From NCBI GenBank assembly GCA_045125095.1, contig JBGVMW010000171.1, forward strand, positions 1 through 52,975: a stretch of DNA of 52,975 nucleotides, read 5' to 3'. The position numbers and the translations under genes were made by a program. Of the stretch, positions 34,981 to 43,191 are shown in pieces. The notes under the pieces are model-generated. The model had not been told where the DNA came from and did not search any database. It saw only the letters and a program-made list of their open reading frames with translations. Numbering within the stretch: position 1 is the stretch's first letter; every line of letters begins with the position of its first letter. The stretch is from JBGVMW01 sp045125095 (GTDB lineage: Bacteria > Bacillota > Clostridia > Lachnospirales > Lachnospiraceae).

Positions 34981-35031
34981 CATAATAAAGAAAAGCTTTG
35001 CATTTTTCATGCAAAGCTTTTCTTTATTATG
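34981..35031. terminator. perfect 23-bp palindrome, bidirectional terminator
   Basis: Arms 34981-35003 and 35009-35031 pair over 23 bp without mismatch around TTTTC, with T-rich 3' arms on both strands. It lies 5 bp after the stop of the DUF6465 gene and separates the two converging genes. Confidence 0.8.
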
Positions 35032-35035
35032 TAAA

Positions 35036-35572
35036 TTATAAATAAATCTGAATTGTATCAACACCATTGATTACAAAATATGCACTATATTCCTCTGGCT
35101 TAAGATAAACAGTCATTTCTTTGATATCTTTTTCACTATTACCCATAGCAGCCCACTGTTCTTTGAATCTTGCGATTAATTCTTCCTCGTTTATCTCGAT
35201 ATGCTGATACTGTAACACAAAACTTGGTTCCACAGCCTTTGTTCTTCTTGTAGTAGTCTTCTTTGCTGCTGGTTCCTTTTCTACTTTTTCAGCTGCCTTC
35301 TTTGTTGTTGTTGTTTTCTTTGCTGGTGTCTTCTTTGCTGTTGTTGTTTTCTTAGCAGCTGTCTTCTTTGGTTCAGCCTCTTTCTTAGCTTCTACTTCAG
35401 CAGTCTTCTTAACTTCTTCTTTCTTAGCTTCTTCTACCTTTGGTGCTACTTCTTTTACTGTCTCTACCTTAGCTGCTTCTTTTGCTACAGTTGTTGCTGC
35501 TGTTGTTTTTGTTTCTGCTACTTTCTCCTCTTTCTTTACTTCTGTCTTCTTTACATTGTTACTAGTTGCCAT
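35036..35572 (-). CDS. Lys/Ala/Thr-rich protein with C-terminal DUF6465-like domain
   Basis: 178 residues. The first 115 are low complexity with repeated KKTTAKKT, KKAAEKVEK and EVKKEEKVAE units, resembling histone H1-like tails. The last 60 (PSFVLQYQHIEINEEELIAR to DTIQIYL) form a compact alpha/beta domain known as DUF6465 in Lachnospiraceae. The Lys-rich tail may bind DNA, RNA or membranes; the function is not established. GGAGG stands 8 nt before the ATG. Confidence 0.75.
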   Translation of the reverse strand: MATSNNVKKTEVKKEEKVAETKTTAATTVAKEAAKVETVKEVAPKVEEAKKEEVKKTAEVEAKKEAEPKKTAAKKTTTAKKTPAKKTTTTKKAAEKVEKEPAAKKTTTRRTKAVEPSFVLQYQHIEINEEELIARFKEQWAAMGNSEKDIKEMTVYLKPEEYSAYFVINGVDTIQIYL

Positions 35573-35755
35573 GTTAAATAACTCCTCCTTAAAACTGACG
35601 CCATATATGATATATTCTGTCGATTAGAAACAGAAAATAAATATCAACATTCGCCGTCTCTGCGATTAGGTATAATCTCATAAAGATAATACCGCAATCT
35701 TACTGTTTTTGCAAGTATTTTCTATTGCCGTCGAATTTATACGATGCTTGTCCTT

Positions 35756-36613
35756 TTATGCATTCCCCTGTTTCTTTTTTTCCTCAAGCAACAGTTCCTT
35801 TAAATCCAATGCACGTTCCTTCATTCGTTTACCAGTCTTTAAGTCACCAAGCAAACCAGCAATCATCTTAGCTGCAACATCGAATTTGCCCAATTTTAAT
35901 GCCAAAGCTGCAATGATGTAATCCACAGTCTGTTCATCCATACCGCACATCGGATATCCTTCTGTACTTCTTGCAGATACAAATCCATCATATGCAATCT
36001 GAATGCATTCCATTTCATTTTTCTTTAATTCTTTTAATTCTTCTTCATGTTCCGGAGTCGCTTCAATGGTTTCTGCTTTTGCACGATACATCCATCCTGT
36101 CTTCAAACAAACATATGCTTTCTCGCTGGCACGTGCTCTCTTTACCATTGCATTTGCAAGAGCCATCTTGTAACGATTAATTGCCTCATCATATGTATAC
36201 ATCAAAGGTTCCTTATCTGCTGGTTTAAAGCTAGCAGAAATACGTTCCTTAATCAGTTTTAACTGAGGTGGTGTACAAGAATTAAAATAACGTGTCAGTG
36301 CTGCATAGCCACACTTTGGACACATAAGAACACCATATTTATCACAGTCAATATTCTCGTACTTTGGTCTTAAATCAAAATCAGATGAAGCCAATTTTGC
36401 CTTACCTGCTCTGACTACTCTTGCATTGAAATCTTCATAACAGTTTGGACAAGTATATTTTTTGTCAAACAGTAATTCAATTTCTAACTCTTCCGGTGTT
36501 TTCTGCACCACCTCTTTTTGTCCTGCACTGTTTTTCTTTTTTTCGTCCTCAAACAATTCATTAGAATCAAGATTGTCTAAGCCAAATTTACCCAGTCCAT
36601 CAAATAAACCCAT
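35756..36613 (-). CDS. DUF2225 family protein
   Basis: 285 residues from the ATG at 36613 (MGLFDGLGKFGLDN; GGAGG 8 nt upstream). Contains two CxxC pairs likely to bind zinc: YTCPNCYEDFNARVVRAG and GVLMCPKCGYAAL. A helical, TPR-like C-terminal part follows (INRYKMALANAMVKRA, DYIIAALALKLGKFDVAAKM). DUF2225 proteins are found in Firmicutes and their function is unknown. The glnS stop codon lies 16 nt further out on the left side of the glnS gene, so the two genes are probably co-transcribed, glnS first. Confidence 0.85.
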   Translation of the reverse strand: MGLFDGLGKFGLDNLDSNELFEDEKKKNSAGQKEVVQKTPEELEIELLFDKKYTCPNCYEDFNARVVRAGKAKLASSDFDLRPKYENIDCDKYGVLMCPKCGYAALTRYFNSCTPPQLKLIKERISASFKPADKEPLMYTYDEAINRYKMALANAMVKRARASEKAYVCLKTGWMYRAKAETIEATPEHEEELKELKKNEMECIQIAYDGFVSARSTEGYPMCGMDEQTVDYIIAALALKLGKFDVAAKMIAGLLGDLKTGKRMKERALDLKELLLEEKKKQGNA

Positions 36614-36643
36614 ATTAATTTCCTCCAATCCTTATCATATATC

Positions 36644-38308
36644 TTATAGTTTAAATGAACTCTTTAATGAAACAATTCTATTAAATACCAAATGCTCTGG
36701 TGTGGAATCCTTACAGTCTACGCAGAAAAATCCCTGACGGACAAACTGGAAACTGTCATATGCCTTAACCCCTTCAAAGCTTGGCTCTACATAGCACTTC
36801 TTTATCTCTAACGAATTCGGATTCAGATTCATGGTACCATCTTCATTGTAAATACCTTTTTCTTCATCAACCAAATTCTCATACAGACGTGCTTCTGCTT
36901 CCACAGCATATGGTGCCGGAACCCAGTGAATCGTACCTTTTACTTTACGTCCCGTAAATCCGCTTCCTGCTTTTGTCTCCGGATCGTAAGTACAATGCAC
37001 TTCTATTACATTGCCATTTTCATCCTTAACAAAGCTCTCACATTTTACAAAATATGCATGCATTAAGCGAACTTCATTTCCCGGGAACAAGCGGAAATAC
37101 TTCTTCGGCGGTTCCTCCATAAAATCGTCTCTTTCAATATATAATTCCCTACAGAACGGTACTTTTCTGCTTCCCAATGATTCATTTTCTAAATTATTGG
37201 CAACATCTAAATATTCAACCTGTCCTTCCGGATAATTATCAATTACTAATTTAATCGGATCCAATACTGCCATCATTCTTGGCTTTTCCATCTTCAAATC
37301 TTCACGGATACAATATTCAAGCATTGCATAATCCACAGAACTATTTGCCTTAGAAACGCCACATAATTCAATAAATTTTCTAATGGATGACGGTGTAAAT
37401 CCTCTTCTTCTAAGTGCGGCAATGGATACCAGACGTGGATCATCCCAACCATCTACCACTCCGTCTTCTACCAGCTTTTTAATATAACGCTTGCCAGTTA
37501 CCACATTTGTCAAATACAATTTCGCAAATTCAATCTGCTTTGGTGGATTCTCAAATCCTACCTCTCGCACCACCCAGTCATACAACGGACGATGATCCTC
37601 AAATTCCAATGTACAGATTGAATGCGTAATTCCCTCAAATGCATCTTCTAATGGATGAGCAAAATCATACATTGGATAAATGCACCACTTATCACCAGTT
37701 CTGTGATGTGTCATGTGTGCCACACGATAAATAATCGGATCTCTCATGTTAATATTTGAGGATGCCATGTCAATTTTCGCACGAAGTACTTTTTCTCCAT
37801 CTGCAAATTTTCCATTTTTCATATCCTCAAACAATGCTAAATTCTCTTCCACACTTCTGTTCCGGTATGGACTTTCTTTTCCTGGTTCTGTTAAGGTTCC
37901 TCTGTATTCGCGGATTTCCTCTGCTGTCAAATCATCTACATAAGCCTTTCCATCACGAATCAGCTTAACAGCCGCTTCATACATTCTATCAAAATAATCG
38001 GATGCAAAATATAAGCAATCTCCCCATTCTGCACCTAACCACTCAATATCCGCCTTTATGGATTCTACAAATTCTTCTTTTTCTTTTGTTGGGTTTGTAT
38101 CATCAAAACGCATATGAAATACGCCATTATATTTTTCCGCCAGTCCATAATTCAAAATGATGGATTTCGCATGTCCAATATGCAGATAACCATTTGGTTC
38201 CGGAGGAAATCGCGTACACACGGTATTATAAACGCCTTCGCTTAAATCCTTCTCTATAATCTGCTCAATAAAGTTTTTGGAAATAACTTCCTTTTCCATT
38301 TCTTCCAT
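36644..38308 (-). CDS. glnS: glutaminyl-tRNA synthetase
   Basis: Charges tRNA-Gln with glutamine. 554 residues, normal. Class I signature PPEPNGYLHIGHAKSI; MRFDDTNPTKEKEEF; the Gln-pocket region YPMYDFAHPLEDAFEGITHS; DGWDDPRLVSIAALRRRGF. The KMSKS loop position reads VVTGKRYIKKL, without the M-S pair of E. coli VMSKRK, a variant that may be normal in this clade. Many Firmicutes lack GlnRS and use GatCAB, so presence of glnS is a clade marker. No T-box leader was seen. Confidence 0.94.
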   Translation of the reverse strand: MEEMEKEVISKNFIEQIIEKDLSEGVYNTVCTRFPPEPNGYLHIGHAKSIILNYGLAEKYNGVFHMRFDDTNPTKEKEEFVESIKADIEWLGAEWGDCLYFASDYFDRMYEAAVKLIRDGKAYVDDLTAEEIREYRGTLTEPGKESPYRNRSVEENLALFEDMKNGKFADGEKVLRAKIDMASSNINMRDPIIYRVAHMTHHRTGDKWCIYPMYDFAHPLEDAFEGITHSICTLEFEDHRPLYDWVVREVGFENPPKQIEFAKLYLTNVVTGKRYIKKLVEDGVVDGWDDPRLVSIAALRRRGFTPSSIRKFIELCGVSKANSSVDYAMLEYCIREDLKMEKPRMMAVLDPIKLVIDNYPEGQVEYLDVANNLENESLGSRKVPFCRELYIERDDFMEEPPKKYFRLFPGNEVRLMHAYFVKCESFVKDENGNVIEVHCTYDPETKAGSGFTGRKVKGTIHWVPAPYAVEAEARLYENLVDEEKGIYNEDGTMNLNPNSLEIKKCYVEPSFEGVKAYDSFQFVRQGFFCVDCKDSTPEHLVFNRIVSLKSSFKL

Positions 38309-38384
38309 GATGTTCCTCCAGTCTCATTACATTCTTATTTTCATCATATCACATAAATTGCATTTGTAAAAGCCTTTCTTCGCC

Positions 38385-38429
38385 AAAATGCATTTTCTGA
38401 AAATGTATTTTCTGAAAATGTATTTTCTG
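38385..38429. repeat. three exact-length tandem 15-bp units after traX
   Basis: AAAATGCATTTTCTG, AAAATGTATTTTCTG and AAAATGTATTTTCTG stand head to tail and end directly at the stop codon of the TraX gene. Each unit is nearly palindromic (CAGAAAATACATTTT on the other strand). Copy number might vary between strains. Confidence 0.8.
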
Positions 38430-39161
38430 TTATAGTGTGGCAACAAGCACATAACGCAAAGCACACAAAACACATAAGTGCAATGGATAAAATGCATAAA
38501 AGATATATTTGTTCATTTTCTGTCCACGCTCCCCGTTGTATAGGAACAAGAGAAGAAACGCCGGCAATGCCCAGATTTCTTCAAGAACAAACACTGCACA
38601 TAGTACGCCCCACACACATTGATTCAAACGATGTTCGCGAAAATAATAAAAAATAATGATCAACAATATACCGCTTCCAGCATAATCGCATGCGATAACA
38701 TCTGCCAACAAAATACCTGCAATTGCAGGCAACAATCCCCATACAAAAGAACGTTTCTGCATATACTCTATCGCCTGCATGGTTAGCAGTCCCAAAAGAA
38801 GTGTAAAAAACACATTCTGATAAGTCATATAAATTACCTTATCGAAAAATGCCATGTCAAATGGTATTTCGGATATAAGTGCAAAAATCGTCATACATAT
38901 CATGTATTTTTTTCGGTTTCTGGTATGTATAAAGCCTTCTACAAGCAAAAAACAGTACAAGGGAAACGCGGTTCTTCCTATACTTCTAAGAATTTTGTCC
39001 CAAAATATTATTGTTTCATAATTACGCAGTATCATTTCATTTCCTGAAACCATTATCTGTTCTAACACAGCAGCACCTACATGATCTATCAGCATAGTAA
39101 CCACTGCTATTATTTTTAAATGAAATCCTGTCAGATATTTTTTTGATGATATTTCCGTCAT
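38430..39161 (-). CDS. TraX family membrane protein
   Basis: 243 residues with about eight membrane helices. The family pattern is clear: LKIIAVVTMLIDHVGAAV, RSIGRTAFPLYCFLLVEGFIHTRN, SEIPFDMAFF and YPLHLCVLCALRYVL at the end. TraX was named for pilin acetylation in F plasmid, but chromosomal Firmicutes copies are of unknown function and related to integral membrane acyltransferases. No conjugation genes are near, so the name should not be read as a transfer function. Confidence 0.88.
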   Translation of the reverse strand: MTEISSKKYLTGFHLKIIAVVTMLIDHVGAAVLEQIMVSGNEMILRNYETIIFWDKILRSIGRTAFPLYCFLLVEGFIHTRNRKKYMICMTIFALISEIPFDMAFFDKVIYMTYQNVFFTLLLGLLTMQAIEYMQKRSFVWGLLPAIAGILLADVIACDYAGSGILLIIIFYYFREHRLNQCVWGVLCAVFVLEEIWALPAFLLLFLYNGERGQKMNKYIFYAFYPLHLCVLCALRYVLVATL

Positions 39162-39190
39162 TGTCTCTCCTCGTCCTGCTTTTTATCTTA

Positions 39191-39229
39191 TAGGCGTTTG
39201 CAAAAGTAATGCCCCTCCGCAATTACCTA
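39191..39229. repeat. 39-bp TAGG...CCTA mini-element flanked by an 11-bp direct repeat
   Basis: TAGGCGTTTGCAAAAG to CGCAATTACCTA. The termini match those of the 247-bp element at 22243-22489 (TAGGCATTTGCGAAA / TTCGCAATTACCTA). Exactly abutting both ends is TTTTTATCTTA (39180-39190 and 39230-39240), which looks like a target-site duplication. It lies in the 268-bp gap between the spoVAF-like gene and traX. Confidence 0.65.
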
Positions 39230-39429
39230 TTTTTATCTTAGAATTATATAGATTTAGAAAATCATATTATAATGTAATTACATTTTAGACTTTTTAATCA
39301 AAATTTTCAAGTATATTGCACAATTTTTTGGACATTTTTTAGTTCTACTACTGTACAGCCGACGCCAGTACCAGAAGATACTGTGTCTGGCACCAGCGCA
39401 CGGGTAGTCACCATATCTTTCGTTTCTAC

Positions 39430-40869
39430 TTACCCTTTTCGTTTCTTTGCATCTGACATTCTCACCCTAAAAAACTGACGAAACAGTACTTTCCCATCAA
39501 ATGGTATCAGTGGATATGCATAACTGCCTCCTGATAACGTCTTATTAGTAAGAATCGCTAATATCAATATAACAACACCTGCTACAAAACCGTATACATC
39601 AAACAATCCAGTAAGCAATAATGTGATAATACGCATAAATTTCAAAGCATATCCCAGTTCATAATTGGACTGGGTATAATTCGCCACAGCCACAAATGCC
39701 ATATACAACATTGTTTCAGAATTAAACCAGCCAGAATTCACAGAGAACTCCCCTAGCACAAGGGCAGTGATAACACTTAACGGCGTACTTAACATACTTG
39801 GTGTGTTTAATGCCGCAAGCTTCAAACCATCAATGGCAAACTCCAAAACAATTAACTGTAACAGTATGGGGACATTGATCTCATCTTGTATCACTGTAAA
39901 TTGCAGCCACTCCGGAAGCCATTCCGGATGCATAGTGGATAGCAGCCATACCGGCGTAATAAAATAGGTGAGTATATTCACGAGAAACCGGGTGAAACGG
40001 AGATAACTTCCGGTTACTGGTGGAAAATAATAATCATCTGCTTCTTCGATAATATCAAATATGGTAACTGGCAATATCATACAGGACGGCGAATTATCCA
40101 CCAATATTACTAAATTTCCCTCAAGGATATGGGCGGCTGCGGCATCCGGCCTTTCTGAAAATTTGAATTTCGGAAACGGATTATACCATTTATGCTGATA
40201 TAAACATTCTGCAAGACTTTCCTGATTCATTGTCAAAGAATCCACATCCAGCTTTTGAATGCTCTCCTTTATCCCCTTTAAAAACTTTTTATCCACTCTC
40301 GAATCCATATAGCAGAGAACAATGTCTGTCTTTGAACTTCTGCCCACCTGCAATATTTCCATACTAAGTTCTGGTGAACGGATTCTACGCCTGATCAATG
40401 CCGTATTAAATACCAGCGTTTCCACAAAACCATCTCTGGGACCACGCATAACACGGTCCTTTTCCGGTTCCTCCACACTTCTCATTGGATATGTCCTGCA
40501 GTCTATACCTATGCAACGTTCATAACCGTCAAAAAACATGACCGTCTGACCTGACAGAAATGCAGTAAGTATACTATCCCAGTCAGAAAACAGCGATATT
40601 TCACCGTACGGCATATCTACTTTTGACATTTCATGTGCTGTGCTTGGAAGTTCATCCGGTGTCATTTCGGAAAAATGTTCCATCAGTCTTTGCAAAATTT
40701 CATCCTTGCAAAAACCATCAATAAAGTAAAAACAACCATTTTTTTCTCCATATTTCATCACGCGGTAAATAATATCAAAATTTTTATCCGGATTCACAAG
40801 AGAGTTAAAATACTCCATATTTTTCTCAAGCTGTGACCAGATTTGCGACTTTATTTCTGTTTTTCCCAT
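39430..40869 (-). CDS. spoVAF: GerA-family spore germination protein, SpoVAF-like
   Basis: 479 residues; A-subunit-like germination protein of the spore inner membrane. A soluble N-terminal domain (to about 280, with DKKFLKGIKESIQKLDVDSL and RPDAAAAHILEGNLVILVDN) is followed by about five membrane helices (300-455), then a cytoplasmic tail. FVAVANYTQSNYELGYALKF and PFDGKVLFRQFFRVRM resemble SpoVAF, the accessory germinosome subunit acting with GerA receptors, more than GerAA itself. No spoVA genes are adjacent. Its Shine-Dalgarno (AGAGAGG, 40877-40883) is located inside the fabH terminator stem. Confidence 0.85.
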   Translation of the reverse strand: MGKTEIKSQIWSQLEKNMEYFNSLVNPDKNFDIIYRVMKYGEKNGCFYFIDGFCKDEILQRLMEHFSEMTPDELPSTAHEMSKVDMPYGEISLFSDWDSILTAFLSGQTVMFFDGYERCIGIDCRTYPMRSVEEPEKDRVMRGPRDGFVETLVFNTALIRRRIRSPELSMEILQVGRSSKTDIVLCYMDSRVDKKFLKGIKESIQKLDVDSLTMNQESLAECLYQHKWYNPFPKFKFSERPDAAAAHILEGNLVILVDNSPSCMILPVTIFDIIEEADDYYFPPVTGSYLRFTRFLVNILTYFITPVWLLSTMHPEWLPEWLQFTVIQDEINVPILLQLIVLEFAIDGLKLAALNTPSMLSTPLSVITALVLGEFSVNSGWFNSETMLYMAFVAVANYTQSNYELGYALKFMRIITLLLTGLFDVYGFVAGVVILILAILTNKTLSGGSYAYPLIPFDGKVLFRQFFRVRMSDAKKRKG

Positions 40870-40920
40870 AAAAAAACCTCTCTTACGCTCTATCTTTATA
40901 GATAGTCTGCGCTAAGAGAG
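40870..40920 (-). terminator. fabH terminator that contains the spoVAF ribosome binding site
   Basis: On the minus strand CTCTCTTA..TAAGAGAG plus GCG/CGC and an inner CTATC..GATAG stem form a hairpin (40878-40920). T7 follows at 40870-40876, and then the ATG of the spoVAF-like gene at 40869. The 3' arm AAGAGAGG is also the only Shine-Dalgarno for that gene, 7 nt from its ATG. Confidence 0.75.
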
Positions 40921-40935
40921 ATTTTTTATACATCA

Positions 40936-41898
40936 TTATAATTCTAATACACAAGCGCCCCATGTAAGCCCGGCACCAAAACCTGCCATTACAATTTTAT
41001 CACCCGGCTTCACAGCCCCATTTTCTACCAATTCATCTAACAGAATCGGAACACTGGCTGCTGATGTATTACCATATTCATTCATATTCATTGGGAACTT
41101 ATCCAAATCTACCTTCAAGTGACGGGATACCGACTGGATAATTCTTGCATTTGCCTGATGCAATACAAAATAATCTATATCTTCTGGTGCAAGTCCCGCC
41201 TTATCAAGCACCTCTAAAATACTTTCCGGCACTTTTCTGACTGCAAATTTGAACACATCCTGACCATTCATGAAAAGATAATCAAGAGCGGCTTCATTCT
41301 TTATATACGGATTATTCGACAACCGGTTGTCGCATTTTAAACAACTGCCACCTGTACCATCTGAATGCTGTACCATAGCAAGCATTCCTTTATTATCCGC
41401 CTGAATAACTGCGGCACCTGCACCATCACCAAACAGTACACACGTAGAACGGTCTTCCCAATTTACCATCTTAGATAACGTCTCTGCACCGATAACTAAC
41501 GCTGTTTTGCACATACCGGATGTAATAAATGCATGAGCGGTATGTAATGCAAAAATAAATCCGGTACAACCTGCACTGATATCATAAGCAGCTGCATTGA
41601 CTGCACCAATTTCATTCTGCACGCTACAAGCTGTGCTTGGGAAACAAGTATCCCCACTAACCGTTCCTACAAGAATCAAATCAATATCCTCTGGTTGGAT
41701 TCCGGCTTTTTCCATTGCGCGTTTTGCAGCTGTCGCTGCCATTCCTGTAGTCGTCTCTTCGATTGCGATATGACGATTTTTAATACCTGTTCGACTGTAT
41801 ATCCATTCATCACTGGTGTCCATAATCTCTGCCAGATTATCATTGGTAACCACCTTTTCAGGTACACATCTTCCTGTTCCGATAATTCTTGTAGTCAT
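40936..41898 (-). CDS. fabH: beta-ketoacyl-ACP synthase III
   Basis: Initiates type II fatty acid synthesis by condensing acetyl-CoA with malonyl-ACP. 320 residues, normal. Catalytic triad: Cys about 111 (AAYDISAGCTGFIFAL), His in YFVLHQANARI and Asn in NEYGNTSAASVPI. No other fab genes are adjacent, so this is a stand-alone copy. GGAGG precedes the ATG by 7 nt. Confidence 0.94.
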   Translation of the reverse strand: MTTRIIGTGRCVPEKVVTNDNLAEIMDTSDEWIYSRTGIKNRHIAIEETTTGMAATAAKRAMEKAGIQPEDIDLILVGTVSGDTCFPSTACSVQNEIGAVNAAAYDISAGCTGFIFALHTAHAFITSGMCKTALVIGAETLSKMVNWEDRSTCVLFGDGAGAAVIQADNKGMLAMVQHSDGTGGSCLKCDNRLSNNPYIKNEAALDYLFMNGQDVFKFAVRKVPESILEVLDKAGLAPEDIDYFVLHQANARIIQSVSRHLKVDLDKFPMNMNEYGNTSAASVPILLDELVENGAVKPGDKIVMAGFGAGLTWGACVLEL

Positions 41899-41927
41899 GT
41901 TTCCTCCTGACTGTATATTAATTTATC

Positions 41928-42041
41928 GTAACGATTCCGTACGCTCATAGTTACGCGCAAAAATCCGTGTCATATCACATACGGTGATGGATTTTTTCCT
42001 GCTACCACTACGTTTTCATACGGACTGTGCTGAATCGTTAC
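41928..42041. repeat. 114-bp palindromic element between fabH and dut
   Basis: The outer arms GTAACGATTC and GAATCGTTAC are perfect inverted repeats. Inside, AAAAATCC (41959-41966) pairs with GGATTTTT (41989-41996), forming a central terminator-like hairpin. No ORF. It may be a bidirectional terminator, an mRNA leader for fabH, or a small mobile repeat. The half-motif AACGATTC recurs near 25280, upstream of argC. Confidence 0.5.
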
Positions 42042-42145
42042 AATTTGTCAATTATTATTTTGAAATACAAACTTTTTTATTTTCAAAGTATACTTCGAAT
42101 TGTCCTGTCTGTCAAGTATGAACAGTACGCTATGACTGTTTTCCC

Positions 42146-42658
42146 TTACTTTGTTGTACTACCAAGACCACCGGTACGAATCCCATCTGCTTCATCATCG
42201 AATGTAATTCCATACTCTACAAATACACCCTGCATAAAGGCAACCCCTTTGTCAATAATCAAATTCTTGCCTTCTCTACTATCATTCGTCATTTTTGCAA
42301 AAATATGCCCTTCGTTGTCAGCATAAAAATAATCGCTGTCAATAATACCAACTGTATTATTTAACTGAAGACGGAATTTAAAACCAAATCCACTTCTTGG
42401 GTAGCATTTAAGCACCCACCCTTCTTCTATTTCCACACGAATACCTGTAGGAATCATTATCGTCTTGCCTACTGCAACTGAAAAATGCTTCGGTGCATAG
42501 AAGTCGTATCCGGCAGAGCCTTTGGTCGCTCTTGCCGGAAGCTTAATCTGCTCCCACACCTCACGGATAACTGCTTCGTCTTCTTTTCCAAATACCTCTT
42601 CCCAATCCTTCTTATACTGTTCAAAACTTACTTTATGAAAACGTGCAATTCTTTTCAT
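42146..42658 (-). CDS. dut: dUTPase-family nucleotidohydrolase
   Basis: 170 residues from the ATG at 42658 (MKRIARFHKVSF), 19 nt after the nrdG stop; a longer frame would overlap nrdG. Trimeric dUTPase motifs: SAGYDFYAP (I), KCYPRSGFGFKF (II), NNTVGIIDSDYF (III, with the catalytic Asp) and a C-terminal RTGGLGSTTK (V). An N-terminal extension of about 50 residues compared with the 145-residue core. Removes dUTP and makes dUMP; coupling to anaerobic nucleotide reduction fits its neighbour nrdG. Confidence 0.85.
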   Translation of the reverse strand: MKRIARFHKVSFEQYKKDWEEVFGKEDEAVIREVWEQIKLPARATKGSAGYDFYAPKHFSVAVGKTIMIPTGIRVEIEEGWVLKCYPRSGFGFKFRLQLNNTVGIIDSDYFYADNEGHIFAKMTNDSREGKNLIIDKGVAFMQGVFVEYGITFDDEADGIRTGGLGSTTK

Positions 42659-42677
42659 TGTTTCCGTCCATTCCTTT

Positions 42678-43175
42678 CTAATACTCAGGACAGTGAAGTA
42701 CCATACTACCACTTTCCTTTGATTTCTGTACATCAATCACCCGCTGGTTCGCACTGCCTTTCCAACGTAGATTTTTGTCTGCCTGCTCTTTTATATATTT
42801 TCCATCTACCAGTACATCTATGTAATTCATAACTGGATACGATTTGATATTTTCCCATACATCACCAGTATACAACCATATCGTCTTATTTGGAAACTTA
42901 TTTTTTATTTTTTCAGCAAGCTGTGTTATTCCATAACGGTTCTGGCTGAACAATGGGTCACCCCCACTTAAAGTCACACCATCAATGTACGGCTTATTCA
43001 GTTCTTCAAATAATTCCTGCTCTGCCTTTTCATCAAACAGAAGTCCACCATTTGGGTCCCATGTCACTGGGTTCTGGCATCCCTCACAGCAGTGAGAACA
43101 GCCTGCTACCCAGAGTACTACTCGCAAACCGTCCCCATTTAACATGTCATCCTTGGTTATATTATGATAACGCAT
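42678..43175 (-). CDS. nrdG: anaerobic ribonucleotide reductase activating protein
   Basis: Radical SAM activase that installs the glycyl radical on NrdD. 165 residues. The cluster motif is CSHCCEGCQNP (CxxxCxxC), with TLSGGDPLF for SAM binding and IWLYTGDVWE. The nrdD gene is not next to it; the aminotransferase lies downstream in transcription terms on the other side, so nrdD must be elsewhere. GGAGG is 7 nt before the ATG. Confidence 0.93.
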   Translation of the reverse strand: MRYHNITKDDMLNGDGLRVVLWVAGCSHCCEGCQNPVTWDPNGGLLFDEKAEQELFEELNKPYIDGVTLSGGDPLFSQNRYGITQLAEKIKNKFPNKTIWLYTGDVWENIKSYPVMNYIDVLVDGKYIKEQADKNLRWKGSANQRVIDVQKSKESGSMVLHCPEY

Positions 43176-43191
43176 ATTTTCCTCCGTTATG

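Noticed and set aside
35230..35560. CTTCTTTGCTG-like repeated motif resembling a tandem array
   Set aside because: It is the codon-level repeat of the Lys/Ala/Thr-rich protein tail, not a CRISPR or non-coding repeat array; spacers are absent.
38309..38384. possible T-box or other aminoacyl-tRNA leader near glnS
   Set aside because: No T-box sequence, specifier loop or terminator/antiterminator pair could be seen upstream of glnS.
38430..39161. TraX as evidence of a conjugative element in this part
   Set aside because: TraX homologues are common on Firmicutes chromosomes and no transfer genes are near.
39355..39425. imperfect hairpin after the spoVAF-like gene
   Set aside because: Several mismatches and no T-run on the minus strand; not enough to call a terminator or element.
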